Positions 1 through 6,354 are shown, counted from the stretch's first letter. The stretch is DNA of 7,802 bases from CAYJAD01 sp964372165 (GCA_964372165.1 CAYJPT010000111.1:1-7802); one strand, 5' to 3'. Program-made: numbers and translations. The notes: generated by a model from the letters alone, not told the origin.

Positions 1-18
1 GTAGGCACAATTGCCTAC
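1..18 (+). terminator. Hairpin at window edge, possible terminator of an upstream gene
   Basis: GTAGGCA (1-7) and TGCCTAC (12-18) form a perfect 7-bp stem with the four-base loop CAAT. It is followed by only a short T tract (TTTGT), so it is a weak intrinsic terminator at best. The stem may continue left of the window. No gene reaches this edge, so its role as the end of a preceding transcript is inferred from position. Confidence 0.35.
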
Positions 19-22
19 TTTG

Positions 23-76
23 TAAGGAAACGCACAATATGTTTTTTGACTTGTTTATTTAATTAGCGTTTCCTTA
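23..76. repeat. 11-bp perfect inverted repeat with AT-rich spacer
   Basis: TAAGGAAACGC (23-33) is the exact reverse complement of GCGTTTCCTTA (66-76), with 32 bp between the arms. The arms contain GC pairs and are long enough that chance is not the easy explanation in AT-rich DNA. The repeat abuts the hairpin at 1-18 on one side and a second inverted repeat (76-83 with 109-116) on the other. As RNA this would be a long-loop hairpin; as DNA it could be a protein site or a relic of a small element. Its left arm and flank resemble part of the frd leader (see findings). Confidence 0.55.
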
Positions 77-116
77 ACTTATTTTGTATAAAATAGGTTT
101 ATATGCAGAATAAGTT
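76..116. repeat. 8-bp inverted repeat enclosing a smaller hairpin
   Basis: AACTTATT (76-83) pairs perfectly with AATAAGTT (109-116). Inside, TATTTT (80-85) and AAAATA (90-95) form a competing 6-bp stem with loop GTAT. All arms are AT-rich, so chance is a real possibility. It is listed because it directly adjoins the 11-bp repeat at 23-76 and so extends a run of dyads. Confidence 0.35.
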
Positions 117-234
117 TTGAGTTGATCGTCAAATTTAACACTGAAATGACAGTATCTTTATTAATCAAAAGGTACATTGTTGCGATTAATATTTGTGTGC
201 TTAAGCCTTGTTTTTTATGTATTAGTAGTGTAGA

Positions 235-263
235 TTGATAATGAATTTGATTGCTAATGTATT
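235..263 (+). promoter_or_regulatory. Candidate sigma70-type promoter for the cyclase gene
   Basis: TTGATA (235-240) matches the -35 consensus at 5 of 6 positions. It stands 17 bp from TGTATT (258-263), a 4 of 6 match to the -10. Transcription would start near 270, about 40 bp before the GTG start. AT-rich DNA yields many such matches, so this is only a candidate. TATACT at 277-282 is a good -10 by itself but has no -35 at normal distance. Confidence 0.3.
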
Positions 264-311
264 TAGTGAAGTAGCCTATACTAATATGTTGCTTAGGGGA
301 TTATAGTTATC

Positions 312-2534
312 GTGGATAATAAAAAATATAAATTTTCTAATATCGCCATTTGTGCTTTTATAGCCACTACACTAGTTTTGTGTGTAATGGTTATAATTTT
401 AATGCAGGAATTGGAAGATAACTATCGTGACAATACTACTAGTTTTTTGAGTAGAGTTACGGATAATATAGCACATATGAGCAATTTATATATTCACTAT
501 TCTTATAGAAACTTGGAAATTGCTGCTGATTTTATAAGTGATCAATTAGATATGAATTTAATAGATGCACTTGAATCAACTTCACGCATGTTTGACAGCA
601 ACTATTTATATGTAGGTATTATAACTGCGAGTAAAGATGTGTATTTGCTTAATAAAGATGGTAAGCAAAGAAATATTAACCCTGCAGATATGCAAAGTAT
701 TCTTGAACATCAAAAGTTTATAAGTAGCATCATCAAGTCTTTTGACATGCATGAAGATATACACATGATGAGTGCACCAATTATTAAAAGAGGCGAACAG
801 TTAGGTGAGTTATTTGTACTGCGAGAGCATACTTTGCTTGATGGCATGCTAAATGCGCAAGGCATAAATTTGCATTGTGATTTTTATTTGCTGGATCAAG
901 CAGGTACAATTATAAGCTTTGGTGGACCTATAGTGGAAAAGAATCAGAAAAACTTAAATGATTTAGAAAAAATATATTTTAGTGATGCATTAAATAGAGC
1001 TAACCTTAAAATACCTTCATCAAATAATCAAACTGAACTTGCTGTTATAAAATTTAATCAAGGTGAATTTTATATAGATTTTGCCTCCTTACCTGACTTG
1101 GGATGGACTCTTGCTGCCTTACTGCCTACTAAGAGAGTTCAATCACGAGTGTATACTACCATATTCACCATTTTGGGTACGCTTGGTATATGGATTGTGC
1201 TTTTTGTGGGCATGGCAGGGTATTTGATTTATATGCAACGCAAATTGCATGCAGTTGCCCATGCAAAAGTTGATGAACTACAACAAACAATTAACACAAT
1301 ACCATGTGCCATTGTTCGCTGTATGAAAGATGAGAAGTTGACTATAATAGATTATACGGACTCCTTGACAGAGATGATTTGCGCAACTCATGATGATATA
1401 CATAAAATTTATCATAATAGCTGGCTTGAATTGATTTACCCCGACGATATAGAGCAGGCAATGTCATTTTTGGAGCAAAAAGGTACCGATGTTGTTACTG
1501 CTGAATACCGCCTACTTCGCAAAAATAAGAAACCCATTTATATTATGGATCGTGCACGTTTAGTACATGATGAACTTGGGAGTTGGTTTTGGTGTGTAAT
1601 ATTGGATATTGATGATTTGAAAAAATCACAATTACAAGAGCGCAACGTAGTAGAACGCTATAAGAAAATTCTAGAAATGTCAGATAACATGTTGTACGAG
1701 TATGATTTACGCTCGCATAAACTTAGTATCTCATCACAATTCTTTGAAAATTTTAATTATCCTATGCCTGCTGTTGGAAACAGAGGGCATTATCCAGTTA
1801 ATAGGGACATTGTGCATCCAGATGATTTGGATTTATTTATGTCAATGCAGATGCGCATTAAAGTTGGTGGTAGAATGGCTACAGCACTTTTGCGCATTAA
1901 AACCTACCAAGGGCAGTGGTTGTGGTGTCAGTTGCGCCAGACTGCTTGGACTGACGAAAATGGTATGTTAAAAGCCATTGGCAAAATAGAGAATGTAGAC
2001 AAAGAAACACGTATCTTGCATAAGTTGAAAGATGATGTGCAACGTGACTCATTCACTTCCCTTTACAACAAAAAAGCAACAGAAGAGCTTGTACAACGGG
2101 AGCTTAACTTAACTAGTGAAGAGCGTGGTGCATTTTGTATCATAGATATTGATAACTTTAAGCAAGTTAATAGTGTGTTTGGGCATGCAATGGGTGACAT
2201 GGTAATTAAAAACCTTGCCGATGGTTTGGCACAAACCTTTAGAAGTGACGATATTGTAGGACGCATTGGTGGAGATGAGTTTATTGTTTATTTGAAAGAT
2301 ATGGTAAACTTGCGACCATTGCTTTCAAAAATTGACAGTATACAGGACTTTTTTCGCCAAACATTTGAAGATGGGGATACAAAACTTGCGATTTCTTGTA
2401 GTATTGGTATTGCACTCTTCCCGAAGGATGGGACAAATTATGCAGAATTATATCGCAATGCTGATAAGGCTTTGTATCGTTCAAAAATTAAAAAAGACAC
2501 TTATAATTTTTATGACGAAAAAATTGATAGTTAG
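312..2534 (+). CDS. Membrane-bound diguanylate cyclase with Cache-like sensor, two PAS domains and GGDEF
   Basis: This 740-residue protein should condense two GTP into the second messenger c-di-GMP at the inner membrane in response to an external and possibly a cytoplasmic signal. Helix 1 is about residues 11-31. The periplasmic region 33-280 looks like a double Cache fold: a strand followed by LLNKDG near 112-117, and LPDLGW at 260-265 before the membrane. Helix 2 is about 283-307. Two PAS domains of the PAS_3 kind follow, about 322-436 (YPDD 376-379) and 445-565 (HPDD 502-505). The GGDEF domain is about 574-737, with an opening DSFTSLYNK motif at 579-587, metal-binding D612, GGDEF at 653-657 and an intact inhibitory RxxD site, RSDD, at 644-647 with the correct five-residue spacing. 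Cyclase activity and product inhibition are therefore likely. The start is GTG: a stop lies in frame at 294-296, and AGGGGA sits 11 bp upstream. There is no EAL domain. The ligand cannot be read from sequence. Confidence 0.93.
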   Translation: MDNKKYKFSNIAICAFIATTLVLCVMVIILMQELEDNYRDNTTSFLSRVTDNIAHMSNLYIHYSYRNLEIAADFISDQLDMNLIDALESTSRMFDSNYLYVGIITASKDVYLLNKDGKQRNINPADMQSILEHQKFISSIIKSFDMHEDIHMMSAPIIKRGEQLGELFVLREHTLLDGMLNAQGINLHCDFYLLDQAGTIISFGGPIVEKNQKNLNDLEKIYFSDALNRANLKIPSSNNQTELAVIKFNQGEFYIDFASLPDLGWTLAALLPTKRVQSRVYTTIFTILGTLGIWIVLFVGMAGYLIYMQRKLHAVAHAKVDELQQTINTIPCAIVRCMKDEKLTIIDYTDSLTEMICATHDDIHKIYHNSWLELIYPDDIEQAMSFLEQKGTDVVTAEYRLLRKNKKPIYIMDRARLVHDELGSWFWCVILDIDDLKKSQLQERNVVERYKKILEMSDNMLYEYDLRSHKLSISSQFFENFNYPMPAVGNRGHYPVNRDIVHPDDLDLFMSMQMRIKVGGRMATALLRIKTYQGQWLWCQLRQTAWTDENGMLKAIGKIENVDKETRILHKLKDDVQRDSFTSLYNKKATEELVQRELNLTSEERGAFCIIDIDNFKQVNSVFGHAMGDMVIKNLADGLAQTFRSDDIVGRIGGDEFIVYLKDMVNLRPLLSKIDSIQDFFRQTFEDGDTKLAISCSIGIALFPKDGTNYAELYRNADKALYRSKIKKDTYNFYDEKIDS

Positions 2535-2600
2535 CATATAATACGCATAGCAATTGTTCATAATAATTCAATTAAATTCCCAAAAACAACAATTTATTTT

Positions 2601-2630
2601 TTGTAAAGAATGTTTATTTTTGCGTATATT
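2601..2630 (+). promoter_or_regulatory. Candidate frd promoter, upstream copy
   Basis: TTGTAA (2601-2606, 4 of 6) and TATATT (2625-2630, 5 of 6) are separated by 18 bp. The predicted start near 2637 falls inside the small hairpin at 2632-2652. It competes with the candidate at 2637-2666, which has the better extended -10. Confidence 0.25.
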
Positions 2631-2631
2631 A

Positions 2632-2652
2632 AGCACTTGCTACGTAAGTGTT
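2632..2652 (+). repeat. Short hairpin downstream of the cyclase gene
   Basis: AGCACTTGC (2632-2640) and GTAAGTGTT (2644-2652) form a nine-pair stem that includes two G-U pairs, with loop TAC. No T tract follows on either strand, so it is not a normal intrinsic terminator. It overlaps the -35 of the next candidate promoter and could be a protein site or chance. Confidence 0.35.
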
Positions 2653-2666
2653 ATGCATGGTATATT
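2637..2666 (+). promoter_or_regulatory. Candidate frd promoter with extended -10
   Basis: TTGCTA (2637-2642, 4 of 6) is followed after 18 bp by TATATT (2661-2666, 5 of 6), preceded by TGG, which gives an extended -10 element. Transcription would start about 2672-2674, exactly where the self-complementary leader begins. This coincidence raises my confidence, but no direct evidence exists. Confidence 0.4.
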
Positions 2667-2671
2667 ATTCA

Positions 2672-2768
2672 AGGACTACTGTAAGAGTCCTGCACAATTT
2701 CGTTTTCAGTAAAATTTTGTGAAAATTGTAAAAAAGTTTTCAAAGCAAAAACTTTACAGTGCAGGACT
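2672..2768 (+). promoter_or_regulatory. Self-complementary frd leader, possible structured RNA switch
   Basis: AGTCCTGCAC (2686-2695) pairs perfectly with GTGCAGGACT (2759-2768). Inside this 10-bp stem lie two more helices: ACAATTT (2694-2700) with AAATTGT (2723-2729), and AAAGTTTT (2733-2740) with AAAACTTT (2748-2755, loop of seven). Together they make a three-way junction. The same strand can instead pair with AGGACT (2672-2677) as a tight 6-bp hairpin, whose loop ACTGTAA (2678-2684) is complementary to TTACAGT (2754-2760). GCACAATTT (2692-2700) can also pair with AAATTGTGC (2880-2888). Mutually exclusive pairings are typical of leader-based control. I do not recognise a known riboswitch class. 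A small inverted-repeat element is an alternative. Confidence 0.4.
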
Positions 2769-2797
2769 AAAAGGCACGAAAACCAAAAATGGCATAA

Positions 2798-2810
2798 TGT
2801 TATTTTAACA
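2798..2810. promoter_or_regulatory. 13-bp palindrome, candidate operator of the frd operon
   Basis: TGTTA-TTT-TAACA is a perfect dyad and differs at only its central region by one base from the palindrome 26 bp before the malic enzyme start. It overlaps the end of an extended -10-like sequence, TGGCATAAT (2790-2798), so a bound repressor could cover the start site of a promoter placed there. The regulator is unknown. Confidence 0.35.
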
Positions 2811-2899
2811 GTAGCATATCGATTTTTAGTGTTTTTTATGTGCTGTTTCTAATTTTTTGCTATGTTTTAAGCTTTGACAAAATTGTGCGGAACGCTTGT

Positions 2900-2921
2900 T
2901 TTAGTGGTAAATTATACTAAA
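2900..2921. promoter_or_regulatory. Dyad just upstream of the frdC ribosome binding site
   Basis: TTTAGT (2900-2905) and ACTAAA (2916-2921) are perfect inverted arms separated by 10 bp. The dyad ends 9 bp before AGGGA and contains TATACT (2913-2918), a -10-like hexamer lacking a suitable -35. It may be an operator or a hairpin that affects translation start, or it may be chance in AT-rich DNA. Confidence 0.25.
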
Positions 2922-2941
2922 CGCAAACCAAGGGAAGATGT

Positions 2942-3592
2942 ATGGACGGTACTGTTTCAATGAAATCTTTGTCAAAAACGTCTTTATCAGGGCGAATGGA
3001 TTTTGTTCAGGCCATTTCAGGTGCATTGCTGGCCTTGTTTACATTGGTACACCTACTTTTTGTGAGTAGCGTACTCATTAGCCCTAGTCTTATGAACTCT
3101 CTAGGGTGGCTGTTGGAGGAGTTGTACCTTGCGCAAGTTGGCGGCCCACTCATATTGCTGATTATGGTTGTGCATTTTGTTATTGCCGCAAGAAAAATGC
3201 CATTTCAAATAGGTACATTACCTGTTTTTTTTAAACATGCCAAAGATATGCATCATGCTAATACATGGCTTTGGCTGGTGCAAGTGATAACAGCCATTTT
3301 GCTTTTGGTTATGGTCTCAAGTCACATATATGTTATATTAAATGCTTTACCAATTACTGCAGAAAGTTCGGCTCTACGTGAACAATCCGGCTGGGCACCT
3401 TTTTATTTTGTTTTACTTATTTGCGTAGGTTTACATCTTAGCATCGGGCTTTTCCGCATTGGGGTAAAGTTTGGTTACATTACTGATGCCACAAGGGCTA
3501 TGTGGACAAGACGCACTTGGTATTTGATAGTTGCTTATGTTGGTATTGGTCTTCTGACTATGCTTCGCTTTAATCTTATGGAATTAAATTAA
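2942..3592 (+). CDS. frdC: Fumarate reductase di-haem cytochrome b subunit
   Basis: This 216-residue integral membrane protein anchors FrdAB to the cytoplasmic membrane and passes electrons between menaquinone and the FrdB clusters through two b haems. Five helices are visible, about 21-44, 66-83, 109-133, 150-173 and 193-210. Histidines H37, H78, H128 and H165 lie in helices 1-4 in contexts matching the haem ligands of the Wolinella succinogenes protein (H44, H93, H143, H182). ARKMPF (83-88) and GLFRIGVKFG (169-178) are family signatures. The residue two before H165 is glycine (G163), where Wolinella has E180 of the proton-carrying E-pathway, and V66 stands before the GG pair where Wolinella has E66; both alignments are from memory. 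The start is fixed by AGGGA 6 bp upstream, in preference to the ATG at 2960. It is the first gene of the operon. Its direction in vivo, fumarate reduction or succinate oxidation, is not settled by sequence. Confidence 0.93.
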   Translation: MDGTVSMKSLSKTSLSGRMDFVQAISGALLALFTLVHLLFVSSVLISPSLMNSLGWLLEELYLAQVGGPLILLIMVVHFVIAARKMPFQIGTLPVFFKHAKDMHHANTWLWLVQVITAILLLVMVSSHIYVILNALPITAESSALREQSGWAPFYFVLLICVGLHLSIGLFRIGVKFGYITDATRAMWTRRTWYLIVAYVGIGLLTMLRFNLMELN

Positions 3593-3611
3593 GCCAATTT
3601 AAGGAGAGCAC

Positions 3612-5468
3612 ATGCGTACTTTTCAAACGGATCTTTTGTGCATGGGGGCTGGACTTGCAGGGGAGCGTGTTGCTGTTGAGGCAGCTCAGGCAGGCTTTGA
3701 CGTAATTTGTCTTTCTGTAGTTCCCCCCAAGCGTTCGCACTCTTCGGCTGCTATGGGTGGAATGCAAGCAGCACTTGGCAATTCAGCTATGAGTCAAGGC
3801 GATTCGCCGGATGTGCATTTTGCTGATACAGTTAAAGGTTCAGATTGGGGTTGCGACCAAGAAGTTGCAAGGTTATTTGCCGACACGGCACCCATTGCCA
3901 TGCGCGAAATGGCGTGGATGGGTGTACCTTGGAGCCGTGTTGTACCTGGCAAGCATACCTACTACAAAGGTGGAAAACCCTTTGAGGCAGAAGAGCTTGA
4001 AGAAAAACGAGGGCTAATTCACTCCCGTGCTTTTGGTGGCACAGCTAAGTGGCGCACCTGCTACACTTCTGATGGAACAGGGCATGCGGTACTTTTTACC
4101 CTTGATAATAGGCTTTTACAATTAGGTGTTGCTGTGCATGACCGCATGCAAGCAGAAGCCTTAATCCATGACGGTGACACTTGCACCGGTTGCATCTGTC
4201 GCTGTTTACGTACTGGTGAACTTGTGGCGTATAGGGCCAAGGTAACCCTAATTGCTACTGGAGGATATGGGCGTATTTATCCTGCTACAACCAATGCTGT
4301 CATTTGTGATGGTGGTGGGCAAATTACAGCTCTTGATACTGGTTGCGTTGCCCTTGGAAATATGGAGGCCGTGCAATTTCACCCCACCGGTACAGTACCT
4401 ACAGATATTTTGGTTACAGAGGGTTGTCGTGGTGATGGTGGGACTTTACTTGATGTTAACGAATATCGTTTTATGCCAGATTATGAACCTGAAAAAGCGG
4501 AGCTTGCTTCGCGTGATGTTGTATCACGGCACATGCTTACACATATTAAAAAGGGGCTTGGTGTAAAAAGTCCTTATGGTGAGCATTTGTGGCTTGATAT
4601 TAGACATCTTGGTGAAAAGCACATTACAACTAATTTACGTGAAGTTTATGATATTTCAACAAAATTTCTTGGGGTTAATCCCATACATCAACTTATACCT
4701 GTACGCCCAACGCACCATTATAGCATGGGTGGGGTACGCACCAATAAAGACGGGGCAGCCTATGGACTTAAAGGGTTGTTTTCTGCAGGTGAGGCCGCTT
4801 GTTGGGACATGCATGGATTTAACCGCCTTGGTGGTAATTCACTTGCAGAAACCATTGTGGCCGGTCGTATTGTGGGTAAGAAAGTTGTTGAATATTTACA
4901 GGGCTATGAAACGAACTTTAGTACACTTGCAGCCCATGATGCTTTTAAACAAGTAACTCAACGCATTGATAACATGGTACATGCACGTAATGGCAAAGAA
5001 AATTGTTATGAACTGCGCCAACTTATGTTTAAAACTATGATGGACAATGTGGGTATATTCCGTAATGGCACTGACTTGCAAAAGGCAGTTGATGAGCTGC
5101 AAGAGTTGCTTGAGCGCTCAGAAAATATTGCTTTAAGTGGGCATAATCAAGGATTTAATCCCGAATTATCAATGGCTTTGCGTATTAGAGGCATGCTTAA
5201 ACTTGGACTTTGCACAGCTTATGGTGCCCTTATGCGTACTGAAAGTCGCGGTGCACATGCACGAGAAGATTATCCAAACCGTGATGATAAACAATGGTTA
5301 AAGCGCACCTTAGCTGTTTGGAAGCCAGGCGATAGCCTACCGACTTTAAGTTATGAAGATGTTACTCCTTGGTATGAAATTCCTCCCGGAGAGCGTGGCT
5401 ATGGTGGGGGTAGTATTATTAAAGCTGAAATACCACAAAGTAAGATACGCCCACTTGGTGGGGCATAA
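3612..5468 (+). CDS. frdA: Fumarate reductase flavoprotein subunit
   Basis: This 618-residue catalytic subunit interconverts fumarate and succinate on the cytoplasmic face, using covalently bound FAD. GAGLAG (12-17) is the dinucleotide-binding motif and H43 in RSHSSAAMGG is the flavin-linking histidine. HPTG begins at H257; R273, the catalytic acid R301 in ASRDVVSR, H369 in THHYSMGG and R405 in NRLGGNS complete the dicarboxylate site. These positions agree almost exactly with Wolinella FrdA numbering as I recall it, so the protein is full length and should be active. The C-terminal part (about 430-618) has the usual helical domain and a tail that packs on FrdB. M48 replaces the glutamine normally found in the flavin-loop AAQGG motif. 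The start follows AAGGAG (3601-3606) by 5 bp and lies 19 bp after frdC, which argues for one transcript. The presence of a di-haem FrdC supports quinol-linked FRD rather than L-aspartate oxidase. Confidence 0.96.
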   Translation: MRTFQTDLLCMGAGLAGERVAVEAAQAGFDVICLSVVPPKRSHSSAAMGGMQAALGNSAMSQGDSPDVHFADTVKGSDWGCDQEVARLFADTAPIAMREMAWMGVPWSRVVPGKHTYYKGGKPFEAEELEEKRGLIHSRAFGGTAKWRTCYTSDGTGHAVLFTLDNRLLQLGVAVHDRMQAEALIHDGDTCTGCICRCLRTGELVAYRAKVTLIATGGYGRIYPATTNAVICDGGGQITALDTGCVALGNMEAVQFHPTGTVPTDILVTEGCRGDGGTLLDVNEYRFMPDYEPEKAELASRDVVSRHMLTHIKKGLGVKSPYGEHLWLDIRHLGEKHITTNLREVYDISTKFLGVNPIHQLIPVRPTHHYSMGGVRTNKDGAAYGLKGLFSAGEAACWDMHGFNRLGGNSLAETIVAGRIVGKKVVEYLQGYETNFSTLAAHDAFKQVTQRIDNMVHARNGKENCYELRQLMFKTMMDNVGIFRNGTDLQKAVDELQELLERSENIALSGHNQGFNPELSMALRIRGMLKLGLCTAYGALMRTESRGAHAREDYPNRDDKQWLKRTLAVWKPGDSLPTLSYEDVTPWYEIPPGERGYGGGSIIKAEIPQSKIRPLGGA

Positions 5469-5518
5469 AGCAAATTCATTAAGGGTAAATTTTAACAAGA
5501 ATTTGGGAGAAATGATAT

Positions 5519-6298
5519 ATGGGACGTACCTTACATATAGAAATTATGCGCTATAATCCGCTAGACCCTCAAAGTGTGCCACATATGCAATCTTTTTATT
5601 TGGAAGAACACGCAAGCATGACTCTGTTTGTAGCCCTTATGCAATTGCGTGAAACTCAAGATCCCACATTGCAGTTTGATTTTTGCTGTCGAGCTGGTAT
5701 TTGTGGCTCATGTGGTATGGTTATTAACGGTCGCCCCGGTCTTGCATGTTCAACACAAACAGCAGATTTGCCGGAAGATATTGTGCTGCATCCTCTACCA
5801 ATATTTAAATTGATTGGAGATTTATCCGTTGATACCGGTACTTGGTTCCGTAATGTAGGCACACAGCTAGAAACATGGATTCATAGTCAAACGGCCTTTG
5901 ATGAAAATGCCATTGAGGAACCTATGGCTAATGACTTAGCAACAGAAATTTTTGAGCTTGATCGTTGCATTGAATGTGGGTGCTGCATTGCTGCTTGTGG
6001 TACTGCACGCATACGAGAAGATTTTTTAGGTGCAACTAGCATTAATCGTATGGCTCGTTTTTATATTGACCCACGTGACGATAGAAGTAAGAAAGATTTT
6101 TATGAATTAATTGGTAATGATCAAGGTGTTTTTGGCTGTATGGGTTTGCTTGCTTGTCAAGATGTTTGCCCAAAGCAATTACCTTTGCAAGATCAGCTTG
6201 GCATTATGAGACGTATGTTAACCCTTGAATCCGTAAAGGGCATAGTTCCAGAAAAATTGCGCAACTTAATGTCACGAGATTGCACTTGCCATAAATAG
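5519..6298 (+). CDS. frdB: Fumarate reductase iron-sulfur subunit
   Basis: This 259-residue subunit wires FrdA to the haems of FrdC through three clusters. The N-terminal ferredoxin-like domain binds [2Fe-2S] through C57, C62, C65 and C77 (CRAGICGSC motif). The C-terminal domain has CIECGCCIAAC: C150, C153, C156 and C217 should bind [4Fe-4S], and C160, C207 and C213 the [3Fe-4S] cluster. No ligand is missing. C56 next to C57 and a C-terminal CTCHK with C255 and C257 are extra cysteines of unknown purpose. The start at 5519 follows GGGAG (5505-5509) by 9 bp; the ATG at 5512 is in another frame and is ignored. The 50-bp gap after frdA holds no promoter that I can support. Confidence 0.96.
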   Translation: MGRTLHIEIMRYNPLDPQSVPHMQSFYLEEHASMTLFVALMQLRETQDPTLQFDFCCRAGICGSCGMVINGRPGLACSTQTADLPEDIVLHPLPIFKLIGDLSVDTGTWFRNVGTQLETWIHSQTAFDENAIEEPMANDLATEIFELDRCIECGCCIAACGTARIREDFLGATSINRMARFYIDPRDDRSKKDFYELIGNDQGVFGCMGLLACQDVCPKQLPLQDQLGIMRRMLTLESVKGIVPEKLRNLMSRDCTCHK

Positions 6299-6316
6299 TC
6301 AGCGCTGTAAAAAAAC

Positions 6317-6329
6317 TGTTATTATAACA
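6317..6329. promoter_or_regulatory. 13-bp palindrome upstream of the malic enzyme gene
   Basis: TGTTAT-T-ATAACA is a perfect dyad in the 56-bp gap between frdB and the malic enzyme gene. It matches the palindrome at 2798-2810 at 12 of 13 positions. TTTAACA (6331-6337) lies directly after it as a possible further half-site. No good -35/-10 pair is visible, so whether a separate promoter exists here is open. Confidence 0.35.
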
Positions 6330-6354
6330 ATTTAACATTAGTTAGGAAAGTACA

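Larger units (their letters stand above)
1..311. other. Non-coding upstream region of the diguanylate cyclase gene
   Basis: I see no convincing gene in this stretch. It holds consecutive dyads at 1-18, 23-76 and 76-116. There is a small palindrome TTGA-TCG-TCAA at 122-132 and an 8-bp inverted repeat TATTAATC (159-166) with GATTAATA (184-191). A 30-codon frame starting with ATG at 146 lacks a ribosome binding site and is not called. The downstream end carries a candidate promoter and the Shine-Dalgarno AGGGGA at 295-300. Confidence 0.6.
2535..2941. other. 407-bp intergenic region and frd leader
   Basis: No open frame of note lies here. The first 80 bases after the cyclase stop are AT-rich without a convincing intrinsic terminator. 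Then come two candidate promoters (2601-2630, 2637-2666), a cluster of mutually pairing segments (2672-2768), a 13-bp palindrome (2798-2810), a late dyad (2900-2921) and the frdC Shine-Dalgarno AGGGA at 2931-2935. TTGACA at 2874-2879 is a perfect -35, but the hexamer 17 bp downstream is TGTTTT, a poor -10. If transcription begins near 2672 the frd mRNA has a leader of about 270 nt, long enough for RNA-based control. Confidence 0.6.

Noticed and set aside
122..132. TTGATCGTCAA as an FNR-type site
   Set aside because: The dyad spacing is three bases, TTGA-N3-TCAA, not the TTGAT-N4-ATCAA layout of FNR sites. It is a short palindrome that may be chance.
146..238. 30-codon open frame beginning with ATG in the region before the cyclase gene
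   Set aside because: No Shine-Dalgarno sequence, no recognisable product, and its length is expected by chance in AT-rich DNA.
2535..2605. Intrinsic terminator directly after the cyclase gene
   Set aside because: Only weak AT-only pairings, such as CAAAAA (2581-2586) with TTTTTG (2598-2603), and no GC-rich stem followed by a T tract.
2790..2798. TGGCATAAT as a separate extended -10 promoter or a sigma54 site
   Set aside because: There is no -35 at normal spacing, and the GG-N10-GC spacing of sigma54 promoters is absent. It is kept only as context for the palindrome.
2..2888. Recurrent heptamer GCACAAT/ATTGTGC in non-coding parts as a regulator site
   Set aside because: The same heptamer also occurs inside coding sequence (for example near 1194, 1808 and 5779), so by itself it is not specific.
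2874..2902. Perfect -35 TTGACA upstream of frdC as the main promoter
   Set aside because: At 17 bp the hexamer is TGTTTT (3 of 6), and TATACT at 2913 is 33 bp away, so no acceptable -10 is paired with it.
3612..5468. FrdA as L-aspartate oxidase or a soluble periplasmic fumarate reductase
   Set aside because: It lacks a signal peptide and haem motifs, carries the flavin-linking H43, and lies between a di-haem FrdC and a three-cluster FrdB.
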